DNA from: Burkholderiales bacterium
Lineage (GTDB): Bacteria > Pseudomonadota > Gammaproteobacteria > Burkholderiales > Burkholderiaceae_C
Reading direction: 5' to 3'
NCBI GenBank assembly: GCA_003241965.1
Contig: QBMB01000016.1
Location: 26,962-60,008, forward strand
DNA: 33,047 nucleotides
Both the position numbers and the translations under genes were made by a program. Positions 7,632-15,610 of this stretch are shown piece after piece. Numbering within the stretch: the stretch's first letter is position 1; each line of letters begins with the position of its first letter. Below the pieces are notes generated by a model. It saw only the letters and a program-made list of their open reading frames with translations, made no database searches and was not told the DNA's origin.

Positions 7632-8819
7632 ATGAACGATGCTGCCGAACAACCTTCCTTTCAGCCCTCCGTGAACCTCTGGCCTCCCATGGCCGAGAAG
7701 GAATACACCCTGGCGCTGCGCGAATTCGTCACGAAGCGCGTGATGCCGCAAGGCGACGACATCGACGCGCGTGACGTCTATCCGGTGGAGCTGGCACGCG
7801 AGCTGGCCGTGCAGGGCTTCAGTTCCATCACGCTGCCTACCGAATACGGTGGCGGCGGACGCGAGTTTTCCTATGCGGTGGCGCTGTTCGAAGAGGTGTC
7901 GGTCGGGTCGGCCGCGCTCGGCGTGTCGCTGCTGACCATCTTTCAGGCGCAGACCATCATTCGCCTGTTCGGCAGCGAAAGCCTCAAGCAGCGCTACCTG
8001 CCGCAGTTCGCCAAGGGCATGCTGTCGTCCTACGCGCTCACCGAAGCGGCGCACGGCAGCGATATCCGCACGCTGGACACCAAGGCCACCCGCGAAGGCG
8101 ACGAATGGGTGCTGCGCGGCGAAAAGCACTTCATCACCTCCAGCTCGGCGGCAGAGTTCTTCGTCATCCTGGCCGAGACGCCCGTCGGCGTATCGGCCTT
8201 CGCCGTGCCGCGCGACGTGCCCAACCTCACCGTCTACGAAGGTCGAAACTCCGCCACATTCGGCCTGCGCAACGGGCCGCACATGAACCTGTTGCTGGAA
8301 GGCGTGCGGGTGCCGCTGGACCACCTGATTGGCACCGAAGGAAAGGGTGTGCGTCAGGCGGTGACAACACTGGACTACTCGCGCACGCTGGCCGCCGCCA
8401 TCAGCATCGGCATCGCACGCGCGGCATTCGACGCCGCATACGCGCACGTCGCACAGCGTGTGGCTTTCGACCAGACCGTGCTCGGCTTCCAGGGCATCCA
8501 GTGGTACTTCGCCGAGGCCCTGGCCGATATCGACGCCTCGCGCCTGCTGGTTTTCCACGCCGCTCGCGCACTGGACACGCACGATGACATCGACCGCTAC
8601 AGCAGCGAGGCCAAGCTGCGTGCCGCGCAAGTGGCCACGCGCACCGCCTCCATGGCCGTGCAGGTGTGCGGCGCACACGGCACGATGGTGAATTCACCGT
8701 TTGGTCGCTACCTGCGTGACGCCAAAACCTACGAGATCGCAGGGGGCTCCACCGAAATCCTCAAGAACACCATCGGCAAGTACCTCATGCGCGGTGCCAA
8801 GCCCGCCGTGCGGCCATGA
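7632..8819 (+). CDS. Acyl-CoA dehydrogenase
   Basis: A flavoprotein of 395 residues that introduces an alpha-beta double bond into an acyl-CoA thioester and passes electrons to electron-transfer flavoprotein. Recognisable are the N-terminal helical domain, YALTEAAHGSDIRTLDTKA with GEKHFITSSSAAEFFVILAE in the middle domain, and the C-terminal TYEIAGGSTEILKNTIGKYLMRG. The base is Glu368 of YEIAGGSTE, so catalysis is likely normal. I chose ATG 7632; ATG 7611 overlaps the inverted repeat, and neither has a strong ribosome-binding site. It overlaps the CoA ligase by four bases (ATGA), so this is the first gene of a coupled operon. Confidence 0.94.
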   Translation: MNDAAEQPSFQPSVNLWPPMAEKEYTLALREFVTKRVMPQGDDIDARDVYPVELARELAVQGFSSITLPTEYGGGGREFSYAVALFEEVSVGSAALGVSLLTIFQAQTIIRLFGSESLKQRYLPQFAKGMLSSYALTEAAHGSDIRTLDTKATREGDEWVLRGEKHFITSSSAAEFFVILAETPVGVSAFAVPRDVPNLTVYEGRNSATFGLRNGPHMNLLLEGVRVPLDHLIGTEGKGVRQAVTTLDYSRTLAAAISIGIARAAFDAAYAHVAQRVAFDQTVLGFQGIQWYFAEALADIDASRLLVFHAARALDTHDDIDRYSSEAKLRAAQVATRTASMAVQVCGAHGTMVNSPFGRYLRDAKTYEIAGGSTEILKNTIGKYLMRGAKPAVRP

Positions 8820-10339
8820 TCACCGACCTGCTGGCCCGTCAGGCTGCCGAACGCCCCGACGCGCCCTTCGTGGTCACCCTGGAGCGCGAGCACAGCTACG
8901 CCGAGATCTACAGCGCCGCGCGACGTTTTGCAACGCGCCTGGCCAGCGAAGGCGTGGGCCAAGGTGATCATGTAGGCCTGTTGGCCGGCAACGGCGCGGC
9001 CTTTGTGGTGGCTTGGATGGGCATCGGCCTGCGCGGAGCGGTCGCCGTGACCCTGAACAACCAGCTCATCGCCGATGGCCTGCGTTATTCGGTGGACCAG
9101 TGTGACGCACGCGTGCTGGTGGTGGACCGCGACTGGGAAGACAGCCGCGCCGGCCAACTCGACGCGCGCCAGGCCGCGCTGCCGCGCCTGCTGATCGAGG
9201 GCGATGCAGCCTGGCTGCAGAGTCTGCAGGCGCTGGACGAGGCTGAGCCGGCGGAGGTGCCTGCCAGCGCACCGTGCACCATCATGTACACCTCGGGCAC
9301 CACCGGCTTGCCCAAGGGCGTGGTGAACTGCCACACCGCCTACCTGGCCACCGGACGGGCCACGGTAAAGGCGCTGCGACTCACGCCTGCCGACCGGGTG
9401 CTCGTGTTCCTGCCGCTGTTCCACGTCAACCCGCAGATGTACGGCGTGATGTCGGTGCTCACCGCTGGCGCCGCGCTGCTCGTGCTGCCTCGTTTTTCGG
9501 CGTCCAGCTTCTTTGACGATGCGATCCGGCTGCGCGCTACCGGCTGCACCTTTGTGGGCACGGTGCTTTCGATTCTGGTGGCACGGCACGAAGGTCAGCG
9601 GCGCGACCACGGTCTGCGCTTCTTCTTCGGCGGTGGTGCGCCCAAGGCGGTGTGGCAAGCGGTGGAGGAGCGCTTCGGCATTCCCGTGCACGAGGCCTAT
9701 GGCATGACCGAGGTGGGTGGCTGGACCACCGCCAACACCGTGGACGACCACCGCTTTGGCAGTTGCGGCAAACCGCGTCCCGACCTCGAGCTGCGCATCG
9801 TCGACGCGGACGACCGCCCGGTGCAGCCGGGTCAGCCTGGTGAGATCGTGGTGCGACCGCGCGATCCCGACACCATCCTCATGGGCTACTACAAAAAGCC
9901 CGAGCAGATGCTGGAGTCGTGCCGCAATCTGTGGTTTCACAGCGGTGACCTGGGCACCCTGGACGAAGACGGCTACATGCATTACCTGGGGCGCATGAAG
10001 GAGCTCATCCGCAAGAGCGGCGAGATGATCTCGCCGGTGGAAATCGAGACCGCCCTGCGGCGCATGCACGCGGTGACCGATTGCGCCGTTGTGGCCGTGC
10101 CCGATCCGGTGACCGGGGACGAGATCAAGGCAGTCATCGTGACCCAGGGCGACATCGACCCCGCCGCAGTGCAGGCATTCCTCGCCGATAAACTCGCGCG
10201 CTTCATGCTCCCGCGCTACATCGAGTTCGCAGCCGCCATTCCCAAGACAGAAACCGAAAAGATCCAGCGCAACAAGCTGCAGTACCTGGATGCGCGCGTG
10301 CACGACCTGAAGCTCGGGCGTGCGGTGGTCGCGCCATGA
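8816..10339 (+). CDS. AMP-forming acyl-CoA ligase
   Basis: A 507-residue ANL-superfamily enzyme that adenylates a carboxylic acid and transfers it to CoA. Motifs in order: TIMYTSGTTGLPKGVV (P-loop, about residues 155-170), HEAYGMTEVGGW (about 292), WFHSGDLGTLDEDGY (about 372), GRMKELIRKSGEMISPVEIE (hinge), and a lysine in TETEKIQRNKL near 482 at the usual catalytic position. It resembles crotonobetaine/carnitine-CoA ligase-type proteins. The start lies in the preceding stop (ATGA overlap) and the end overlaps the amidohydrolase start in the same way. It probably makes the CoA ester for the upstream dehydrogenase; the acid is not identifiable. Confidence 0.94.
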   Translation: MITDLLARQAAERPDAPFVVTLEREHSYAEIYSAARRFATRLASEGVGQGDHVGLLAGNGAAFVVAWMGIGLRGAVAVTLNNQLIADGLRYSVDQCDARVLVVDRDWEDSRAGQLDARQAALPRLLIEGDAAWLQSLQALDEAEPAEVPASAPCTIMYTSGTTGLPKGVVNCHTAYLATGRATVKALRLTPADRVLVFLPLFHVNPQMYGVMSVLTAGAALLVLPRFSASSFFDDAIRLRATGCTFVGTVLSILVARHEGQRRDHGLRFFFGGGAPKAVWQAVEERFGIPVHEAYGMTEVGGWTTANTVDDHRFGSCGKPRPDLELRIVDADDRPVQPGQPGEIVVRPRDPDTILMGYYKKPEQMLESCRNLWFHSGDLGTLDEDGYMHYLGRMKELIRKSGEMISPVEIETALRRMHAVTDCAVVAVPDPVTGDEIKAVIVTQGDIDPAAVQAFLADKLARFMLPRYIEFAAAIPKTETEKIQRNKLQYLDARVHDLKLGRAVVAP

Positions 10340-11244
10340 CCCTCGCGCCAGCTTCTGCGCCCGCCTGCCTCCCGGCCGGCCCCACTTCTCCGCCCCGGCG
10401 CATGCGCGTGCCGCCCGGTGCGTGGGACACGCACGCCCACGTCATCGCGGGCGATGCGGCCCATCCCTTGGTGGCGCAGCGCGCCTACACGCCACCCCCG
10501 GTCAACGCAGACGACTACGTGGCCATGCTGGACACGGTTGGTCTGGCCTATGGCATCACCATTCAGATCAGTGTGCACGGCACCGACAATGGCCCCATCC
10601 TGCAGGCGCTTCGCCGCCATCCGCAGCGGCTGCGCGGCGTGGTTGCCATCGACGGCACCGAGAGCGACGCGGCCTTGCTGGCGATGCGCGAGGCCGGCGT
10701 CTGCGGTGTGCGCATCAACGAGTTGTTTTCAGGTGGCTCTGGCAGCGGCCAATTGCAGGCGATTGCCGAGCGCTGCAAACCGCTGGGGTGGCATGTCGAT
10801 CTGGCACTGCATGGTCAGCGATTGCGCGAACTCGCTCCGTTACTCCAGGCGCTGGATGTGACACTCGTGATCGACCACATGGGCTGGTGCGACCCGCGCC
10901 CCGGTCTGGATCAGCCCGACTTCCAGTCCGTGCTCGAGCTCGCACGGTTGCCGAACTGCTGGACCAAGCTGTCAGGCGCTTACCGCGTGTCCGTGCAGGG
11001 CGCGCCCTATGACGATGCCGCGCCGTTCACATGGGCACTCGCGCAGGCTGCACCGTCCCGGGTGATCTGGGGCAGTGACTGGCCCCATGTGGCCCTGACC
11101 CATCCCGCAGACATGCCCGAGCCCGGCCTGCTGCTCGATGTGCTTGCCGACCACCTGGGGGGTGACGAATCCCTGTTGCAGGCTGTGTTGGTGGACAACC
11201 CGATGCGTCTGTACGGCCGTCCCGGCTCACAGCCCCGTGGCTGA
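10336..11244 (+). CDS. TIM-barrel amidohydrolase (LigI/COG3618-like)
   Basis: A 302-residue metal-dependent hydrolase of the amidohydrolase_2 type. Visible motifs are the HxH pair in DTHAHVIAGD (His33, His35), IDHMGWCDP near residue 180, and the catalytic Asp in IWGSDWPH near 247. The closest characterised relatives I recall include 2-pyrone-4,6-dicarboxylate lactonase LigI and related lactonases. Lactone or other ring hydrolysis in the pathway is therefore plausible but inferred. The first 22 residues are rich in proline and alanine. It overlaps both neighbours (4 nt upstream, 8 nt downstream), so it is strictly part of this operon. Confidence 0.92.
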   Translation: MTLAPASAPACLPAGPTSPPRRMRVPPGAWDTHAHVIAGDAAHPLVAQRAYTPPPVNADDYVAMLDTVGLAYGITIQISVHGTDNGPILQALRRHPQRLRGVVAIDGTESDAALLAMREAGVCGVRINELFSGGSGSGQLQAIAERCKPLGWHVDLALHGQRLRELAPLLQALDVTLVIDHMGWCDPRPGLDQPDFQSVLELARLPNCWTKLSGAYRVSVQGAPYDDAAPFTWALAQAAPSRVIWGSDWPHVALTHPADMPEPGLLLDVLADHLGGDESLLQAVLVDNPMRLYGRPGSQPRG

Positions 11245-12418
11245 GCATGTCCAGACCATCGTCATCGGTGCCGGTGTGCTGGGCCTGGCCATTGCGCGCG
11301 AGCTCGCGCCGCTGGGGCCCTTGCTCATTCTGGAGCGGGAAGACGCCATCGGCACCAGTACCTCGTCGCGCAACAGTGAGGTCATCCATGCCGGCATGTA
11401 TTACGCCGCAGGCACGCTCAAGGCGCGCACCTGCGTGGAGGGTCGACGTCGGCTCTACGATTACTGCCGTGAGCACGGCGTGGCGCACCGGCAGACCGGC
11501 AAGCTCATCGTGGCCACACAGGTGGAGCAGCTGCCCGCGCTGAAGCTCATCGCCGAGCGCGCCCGCGTCAACGGGCTGACCACGCCCGAAGAGGCCCTGC
11601 AGTTTCTGGATGCCGCAGATGTTCGCGATCTGGAGCCTGCATTGCGCTGCGTGGGCGCACTGTGGTCGCCGGCCACAGGGATCGTTGACACGCACGCCTT
11701 CATGTTGTCCTTGCTGGGCGATGCGGAATCGGCCGGCGCCGCGCTCGCCGTATGCACCGAGTTCGTGGGTGCGCAGCGCACAGGACCTTGCTGGCGTGTG
11801 CGCACACGCGGCAGCGACGGAGACGAGTTCGAAGTCGAGTGCACCTGGCTGGTGAATGCGGCCGGGCTGCAGGCGCAGCGCGTGGCCGGCCGGATCGCCG
11901 GGCTGCCCCCCGCGCAGGTGCCGTCCCCTCTCTGGCTGAAGGGCAACTACTTCTCCCTCAGCGGTTGCCGCGCGCCGTTCAGTCGCTTGATCTACCCGGT
12001 GCCTTCGGGCGGCGGGTTGGGTGTACACCTCACGCTGGACATGGCTGGCCAGGCCCGTTTTGGGCCCGACACCGAACCCGTCGATCCCGCGCTGACCGAG
12101 CAGGACCGGCCTGACTACCGCGTCGATGCAAGCCGTGCCGAGGGCTTCTACGCTGCCATCCGGACCTACTGGCCCGAGTTGCCCGACGGCGCCTTGCAGC
12201 CCGCCTACAGCGGCATCCGCCCCAAGCTGGCGCAGGGCGGCGTGGGGTTTGACGCGAACGATTTTGAGATCAGCGGACCCGCGCGCCATGGGCTGCCTGG
12301 CCTGGTGCAGCTGTTCGGCATTGAAAGCCCGGGCATCACTGCCAGCCTTGTGCTGGCGGCGCAAGTGGCGCGTGCGCTGGAGGCAGGCCCCGATGCTGGC
12401 GCAGCAGGCGGGATGTGA
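11237..12418 (+). CDS. FAD-dependent oxidoreductase, L-2-hydroxyglutarate oxidase-like
   Basis: A DAO-family flavoprotein of 393 residues. It begins with the dinucleotide-binding motif VIGAGVLGLAIARELA and continues with TSSRNSEVIHAGMYY, then CVEGRRRLYDYCREHGVAHRQTGKLIVAT, which closely matches the L-2-hydroxyglutarate dehydrogenase/LhgO family. It should oxidise an L-2-hydroxy acid or similar compound to the 2-oxo acid. I chose GTG at 11237, which overlaps the amidohydrolase stop by 8 nt. The upstream in-frame ATG at 11138 would add about 33 residues that only mirror the other gene. Whether the substrate is 2-hydroxyglutarate itself is open. Confidence 0.92.
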   Translation: MAEHVQTIVIGAGVLGLAIARELAPLGPLLILEREDAIGTSTSSRNSEVIHAGMYYAAGTLKARTCVEGRRRLYDYCREHGVAHRQTGKLIVATQVEQLPALKLIAERARVNGLTTPEEALQFLDAADVRDLEPALRCVGALWSPATGIVDTHAFMLSLLGDAESAGAALAVCTEFVGAQRTGPCWRVRTRGSDGDEFEVECTWLVNAAGLQAQRVAGRIAGLPPAQVPSPLWLKGNYFSLSGCRAPFSRLIYPVPSGGGLGVHLTLDMAGQARFGPDTEPVDPALTEQDRPDYRVDASRAEGFYAAIRTYWPELPDGALQPAYSGIRPKLAQGGVGFDANDFEISGPARHGLPGLVQLFGIESPGITASLVLAAQVARALEAGPDAGAAGGM

Positions 12419-12496
12419 CAATGTGGCAACCCGGGACGTGATGCCGGCGCGGAACCACCGCGAGGCACCCGGCCACCCAGACGACGACAACCACAG

Positions 12497-13300
12497 ATGG
12501 CCATGGAAAACTCGGTGATCAAGACCGCAGGGCGGGTGTTCGAAATTCTCGAATACTTCCGCGAGATGAGGAAACCGCTGAGCGTGCGCGACATTGCCGA
12601 GCGGTTCGACTACCCGCTCTCCAGTACCGCCGTGCTTGTCAAGAGCATGGCCACGCTGGGTTACCTCAGTTACGACAGCCGTCTGCGCGCCTACGCGCCG
12701 ACGATCCTGGTGGCCATGCTGGGTGACTGGATCTATGAATCCTCGTTCAGCAGTGCCGAGATCCTGGGCCTCATGCAGTCGCTGTCCAATGCGACACTGG
12801 AAACCATCATCCTGGCGGTGCAGAACGACATCCAGTCGCAGTACGTGCAGGTCATCCAGAGCCAACTGCCCATCCAGTTCTACGTCTCTCCCGGCACGCG
12901 CCGGCCACTGTGTGCCTCGGGAACTGGCTGGGCGCTGCTGGCGCCCCAGACCGATGCCACCATTGCCCGCATCCACCAGCGAACGCTCTCCCGCCTGGGT
13001 ACAGGCGGCCTGCCGGGCAAGCTGGAGCTGGATGACGTGATGGCGCGCGTGCGCCAGGCGCGCGAACAGGGCTATGTGTACTCGCGCGGTACCAATACCC
13101 CCGGTGTGGGCGTGATCGCCATGCCGCTGCCAGCCTCGCCCAGCGGTGCGCGGCTGGTCATTGGCGTGGGCGGGCTCATCGAGCGGCTCGATGAAAGCGA
13201 GAAGAAGCTGGTGAGGTTGATGACCGAATCCATCGACAAGTACATCACCCAGGCCGCGCCAACCCGGCGCCGGCGCGCGCAGACTGCGCCGGCCGGCTGA
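12497..13300 (+). CDS. IclR-family transcriptional regulator
   Basis: A 267-residue IclR regulator. The winged helix-turn-helix occupies about residues 5-65 (IKTAGRVFEILEYFREMRKPLSVRDIAERFDYP, SSTAVLVKSMATLGYL). The effector domain follows, ending in VGVIAMPLPASPSGARLVIGVGGLIERLDE. IclR proteins often control aromatic and short-chain acid catabolism from within the cluster. This one lies 78 nt after the flavoprotein gene and converges with the Bug receptor gene, 13 nt apart. It is the best candidate to read the AT-rich elements at the two divergent promoters. ATG 12497 and 12503 are equally possible, and no ribosome-binding site distinguishes them. Confidence 0.94.
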   Translation: MAMENSVIKTAGRVFEILEYFREMRKPLSVRDIAERFDYPLSSTAVLVKSMATLGYLSYDSRLRAYAPTILVAMLGDWIYESSFSSAEILGLMQSLSNATLETIILAVQNDIQSQYVQVIQSQLPIQFYVSPGTRRPLCASGTGWALLAPQTDATIARIHQRTLSRLGTGGLPGKLELDDVMARVRQAREQGYVYSRGTNTPGVGVIAMPLPASPSGARLVIGVGGLIERLDESEKKLVRLMTESIDKYITQAAPTRRRRAQTAPAG

Positions 13301-13313
13301 GCCGCATCGGCAC

Positions 13314-14279
13314 TCAGTCGACGCGAGCGCCCGACGCCTTCACGATCTTTTCGTACTTGCCGCGCTCGGCGGCCATGAAGGCGCCGAATTGCTCCGGGGT
13401 GGTCGGCACCGGCTGCGCGTACAGCTTGCCAAAACGCTCGATCACCTCGGGGGTGCGCAGCGCGTCGGTGATGACACGGTTGATGCGCGCCACCACCGCA
13501 GGAGCCATGCCCGCCGGGCCGACCATGCCCCACCAGGTGTCGATCTCGAAACCGGGCAGCGTGTCGCCCACGGTGGGCACATCGGGCAGAAAAGGGCTGC
13601 GCTGCGCGCTCGTGACCGCCAGCGCCTTGAGCCGCCCGGCGGCGATGTTGGCCGAGGCCGCCGCCAGGTTGTCGATGTTGAAGTGCACCTGCCCGCCCAA
13701 CAATGCGAGCTGTGCTGGGCTGCCTCCGTTAAAGGGCACGTGCACCGCGTCGATCTGCGTCATGCCCTTGAACAGCTCACCGGCCAGGTGACCTGCACTG
13801 CCGTTGCCCCCGCTGCCATAGTTCAGCTTGTTCGGGTGGGCGCGCCCGTACGCAATGAGGTCGGGCAGGCTGTTGATCTTGAGCTGGGCGGCGGTCTCAG
13901 GACTCACCACCACCACGTTGGGCACGCGCAGGATCTGCGTGATGGGAGTGAAGTCCTTTGCGGCATCAAACGGCATGCGCGCGTACAGCGATGGGTTGAC
14001 ACCGTGGGTGGGTGTGGACGCAATGCCGATGGTCAAACCGTCGGGCGCCGCACGCGCCACCAGGTGCGCGCCAATGTTGCCGCCGCCGCCCGGACGGTTC
14101 TCGACGATGGTGGTGCCCAGCGCTGCATCGATGCGCTCGGCGATGATCCGCGCGGTGACATCGATCGGACCGCCTGCGGCGAAGGGTACGACGATGCGCG
14201 TGGGCTGCCGGTTGGCCAGCGCCCAGCCTGGCGCAAAGGCACTGGCAGCCAGCAAGCCGAGGAAGGTGTTTCGTTTCAT
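13314..14279 (-). CDS. Bug/TctC-family periplasmic solute receptor
   Basis: A 321-residue secreted receptor of the Bug family (tripartite tricarboxylate transporter receptors), very numerous in Burkholderiales. The signal peptide is KRNTFLGLLAASAFAPGWALA, then the mature IVVPFAAGGPIDVTARIIAERI and GGGGNIGAHLVARAAPDG, which bind a carboxylate. The ATG has AAGGA upstream and overlaps the dehydrogenase stop by four bases. A longer start at 14348 is not supported. No permease genes are adjacent, so it is an orphan receptor that must use a TctAB elsewhere or serve in signalling; the tctAB at 24575-26627 has its own receptor. Confidence 0.94.
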   Translation of the reverse strand: MKRNTFLGLLAASAFAPGWALANRQPTRIVVPFAAGGPIDVTARIIAERIDAALGTTIVENRPGGGGNIGAHLVARAAPDGLTIGIASTPTHGVNPSLYARMPFDAAKDFTPITQILRVPNVVVVSPETAAQLKINSLPDLIAYGRAHPNKLNYGSGGNGSAGHLAGELFKGMTQIDAVHVPFNGGSPAQLALLGGQVHFNIDNLAAASANIAAGRLKALAVTSAQRSPFLPDVPTVGDTLPGFEIDTWWGMVGPAGMAPAVVARINRVITDALRTPEVIERFGKLYAQPVPTTPEQFGAFMAAERGKYEKIVKASGARVD

Positions 14280-15238
14280 GGTGTTTCCTTGAAAAGGTGG
14301 TTGGGTGTCTCGGCCGTGCTGGCCGCGCGCTCGGCTTGCAGCATCCACGGCAGCACCCGGTCGTAGAGTCCGGCCCCCTGCGCTGGCGTGCCTTCAGGCA
14401 ACTGCGGGTTGGCGCCGTGCAGCGCCACCGTGCGTGCAAAGCGCTGGCGCACGGCAGAAGTCACGATGAGAGGAACGCCCAAGTCTTTCAGCGTCGCCTC
14501 CACGGTTTCCATCTCATGCAGCCGGCGCTGCGCATGCGGAGCGTGTGTGCGGATGAACATGGCCATCAGTTCGGTCAGGGTGGAGCGATCGAGGTCGCCG
14601 ATGTTGGCCAGCAACGTCTGCCTCAGGCCCAGGGCTTCGGCCACGAGCAGGCATTCGGTGATCACGCCGTCCATGCCTTTGGTGAGCACGCTGCGCACCA
14701 GTTTGAGTGCGGTGGCGTCGCCAGGACGGCTCTCGGGCAGCACATCCACCACAAAACCCAACGGTGACAAACGCTCGGCCAGGGAGGCTGCGCCGGCACC
14801 ACTGGCCAACAAGGGTGTCCGGTGGCCATGGATGGACACGGCGCCCATGATGGCCGCGTCCACATAGCCGGAGCCCTCGAACAGCCCGGCTGCCGTGCGC
14901 ATGTCGTCCGGCGCGGCACTGGAGAGGTCGGCGAACAGCGCGCCGGGGGTTTTCAGGTGTGGCGCGGCCGCGCTGGCCACCGGCAAGGCCTGGGGGCCAG
15001 GGGCCAGGTTGAGCACAAGGTCGCAGTCGGCAAAGGCCTCGGCTGGCTCGGTGTGCAGCCTCAGCCCGAACCGAGCGGCCGCCTGCAAGGTGCGGGTGCC
15101 GGGGGCGGGGTGGTACAGGCGCAGTTGCACGCCTTGCTCAAGAAGTGCCTGCGCGTAGACCTGGCCAACATCGCCGAACCCCGCGATGGTGATGTTCCGT
15201 GGGGGCGTGAAAGGAGAGGTGGAGGAGGGAATGTTCAC
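14276..15238 (-). CDS. NAD(P)-dependent dehydrogenase, beta-hydroxyacid/6-phosphogluconate family (DUF1932)
   Basis: A 320-residue oxidoreductase with an N-terminal Rossmann domain (ITIAGFGDVGQVYAQALLEQG, GxGxxG near residues 20-25). The helical C-terminal domain contains GDATALKLVRSVLTKGMDGVITECLLVAEALG. The lysine in ALKLVRS sits where family members have the catalytic Lys. The substrate is probably a hydroxy acid or a related short metabolite, but this is unknown. The start is GTG at 15238; no ATG fits, because the first beta strand begins a dozen residues later. The stop overlaps the Bug receptor start by ATGA. The AT-rich operator candidate at 15253-15281 lies just upstream of the start. 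Confidence 0.91.
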   Translation of the reverse strand: MNIPSSTSPFTPPRNITIAGFGDVGQVYAQALLEQGVQLRLYHPAPGTRTLQAAARFGLRLHTEPAEAFADCDLVLNLAPGPQALPVASAAAPHLKTPGALFADLSSAAPDDMRTAAGLFEGSGYVDAAIMGAVSIHGHRTPLLASGAGAASLAERLSPLGFVVDVLPESRPGDATALKLVRSVLTKGMDGVITECLLVAEALGLRQTLLANIGDLDRSTLTELMAMFIRTHAPHAQRRLHEMETVEATLKDLGVPLIVTSAVRQRFARTVALHGANPQLPEGTPAQGAGLYDRVLPWMLQAERAASTAETPNHLFKETP

Positions 15239-15252
15239 GTTGAAAACCTATC

Positions 15253-15281
15253 TATGTGGATTAAAGATACATAAACATAGA
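15253..15281. promoter_or_regulatory. AT-rich candidate operator, site 2
   Basis: TATGTggATTAAAgATacAT at 15254-15273 matches site 1 at all fixed positions of TATGTnnATTAAAnATnnAT. It has dyad symmetry: TATGT at 15254 pairs with ACATA ending at 15274. A second pairing, CTATGT (15253-15258) with ACATAG (15276-15281), is also possible. It begins 15 nt upstream of the DUF1932 GTG start, where a repressor could block transcription or early elongation. Assignment to a particular regulator is inference. Confidence 0.5.
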
Positions 15282-15423
15282 CAGAAAGGCAACCCGGCAA
15301 ACCCTCGGCCAGCGCGTGCACGACCATGCTTGAAACTGGCCTTATCACCCACTTGAAAGTGCAGTTCTTCATAGCAAGACGATCACCTTTTCAAACAAAA
15401 GCAGGCCCCTGCAATAAAACATA

Positions 15424-15443
15424 TATGTGTAAAAATAATCTAT
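15424..15443. promoter_or_regulatory. AT-rich candidate operator, site 3
   Basis: TATGTgtAaaAAtaATctAT agrees with sites 1 and 2 at 12 of the 15 positions fixed in both. It lies about 170 nt before the receptor start in the same divergent region and could control the ABC importer operon. Because the whole stretch is AT-rich, chance similarity is more likely here than for the other two sites. Confidence 0.35.
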
Positions 15444-15610
15444 CAATATAGGGTTTACTCCATAACAAACTGGTCGTTTGCTGGCTATCGTTCGTTCGTT
15501 GCCCTGACTTTCGAGCGGTGCAGCGTGTTCACGGCTTTTTCCAGGGGCGCGGCATGGGTGCTGCGCCTGACCCGGGCTTCTTCGGCTCGCCAACCACCAA
15601 AGGGGCAACC

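Larger units (their letters stand above)
15239..15610. other. Divergent intergenic control region, 372 nt, unusually AT-rich
   Basis: No convincing gene occupies this gap between the leftward DUF1932 operon and the rightward receptor/ABC operon. It is clearly richer in A and T than the rest of the window, particularly 15241-15300 and 15361-15460. It holds the two candidate operators listed separately and a GCAGG-CC-CCTGC inverted repeat (15401-15412). About 90 nt of normal-GC DNA separate the AT-rich part from the receptor start, implying a long 5' leader if the promoter lies there. Confidence 0.7.

Noticed and set aside
8729..10303. 524-residue minus-strand frame opposite the acyl-CoA ligase
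   Set aside because: Low-complexity composition and exact antisense of a gene with all ANL motifs.
11027..12976. 649-residue frame on the minus strand across the flavoprotein and IclR genes
   Set aside because: Antisense shadow of clearly recognised genes, with no recognisable domain.
15369..15608. 79-residue minus-strand frame in the AT-rich intergenic region, with a hydrophobic end
   Set aside because: No ribosome-binding site and no family resemblance. The frame runs from normal-GC into AT-rich DNA, so its composition looks accidental.
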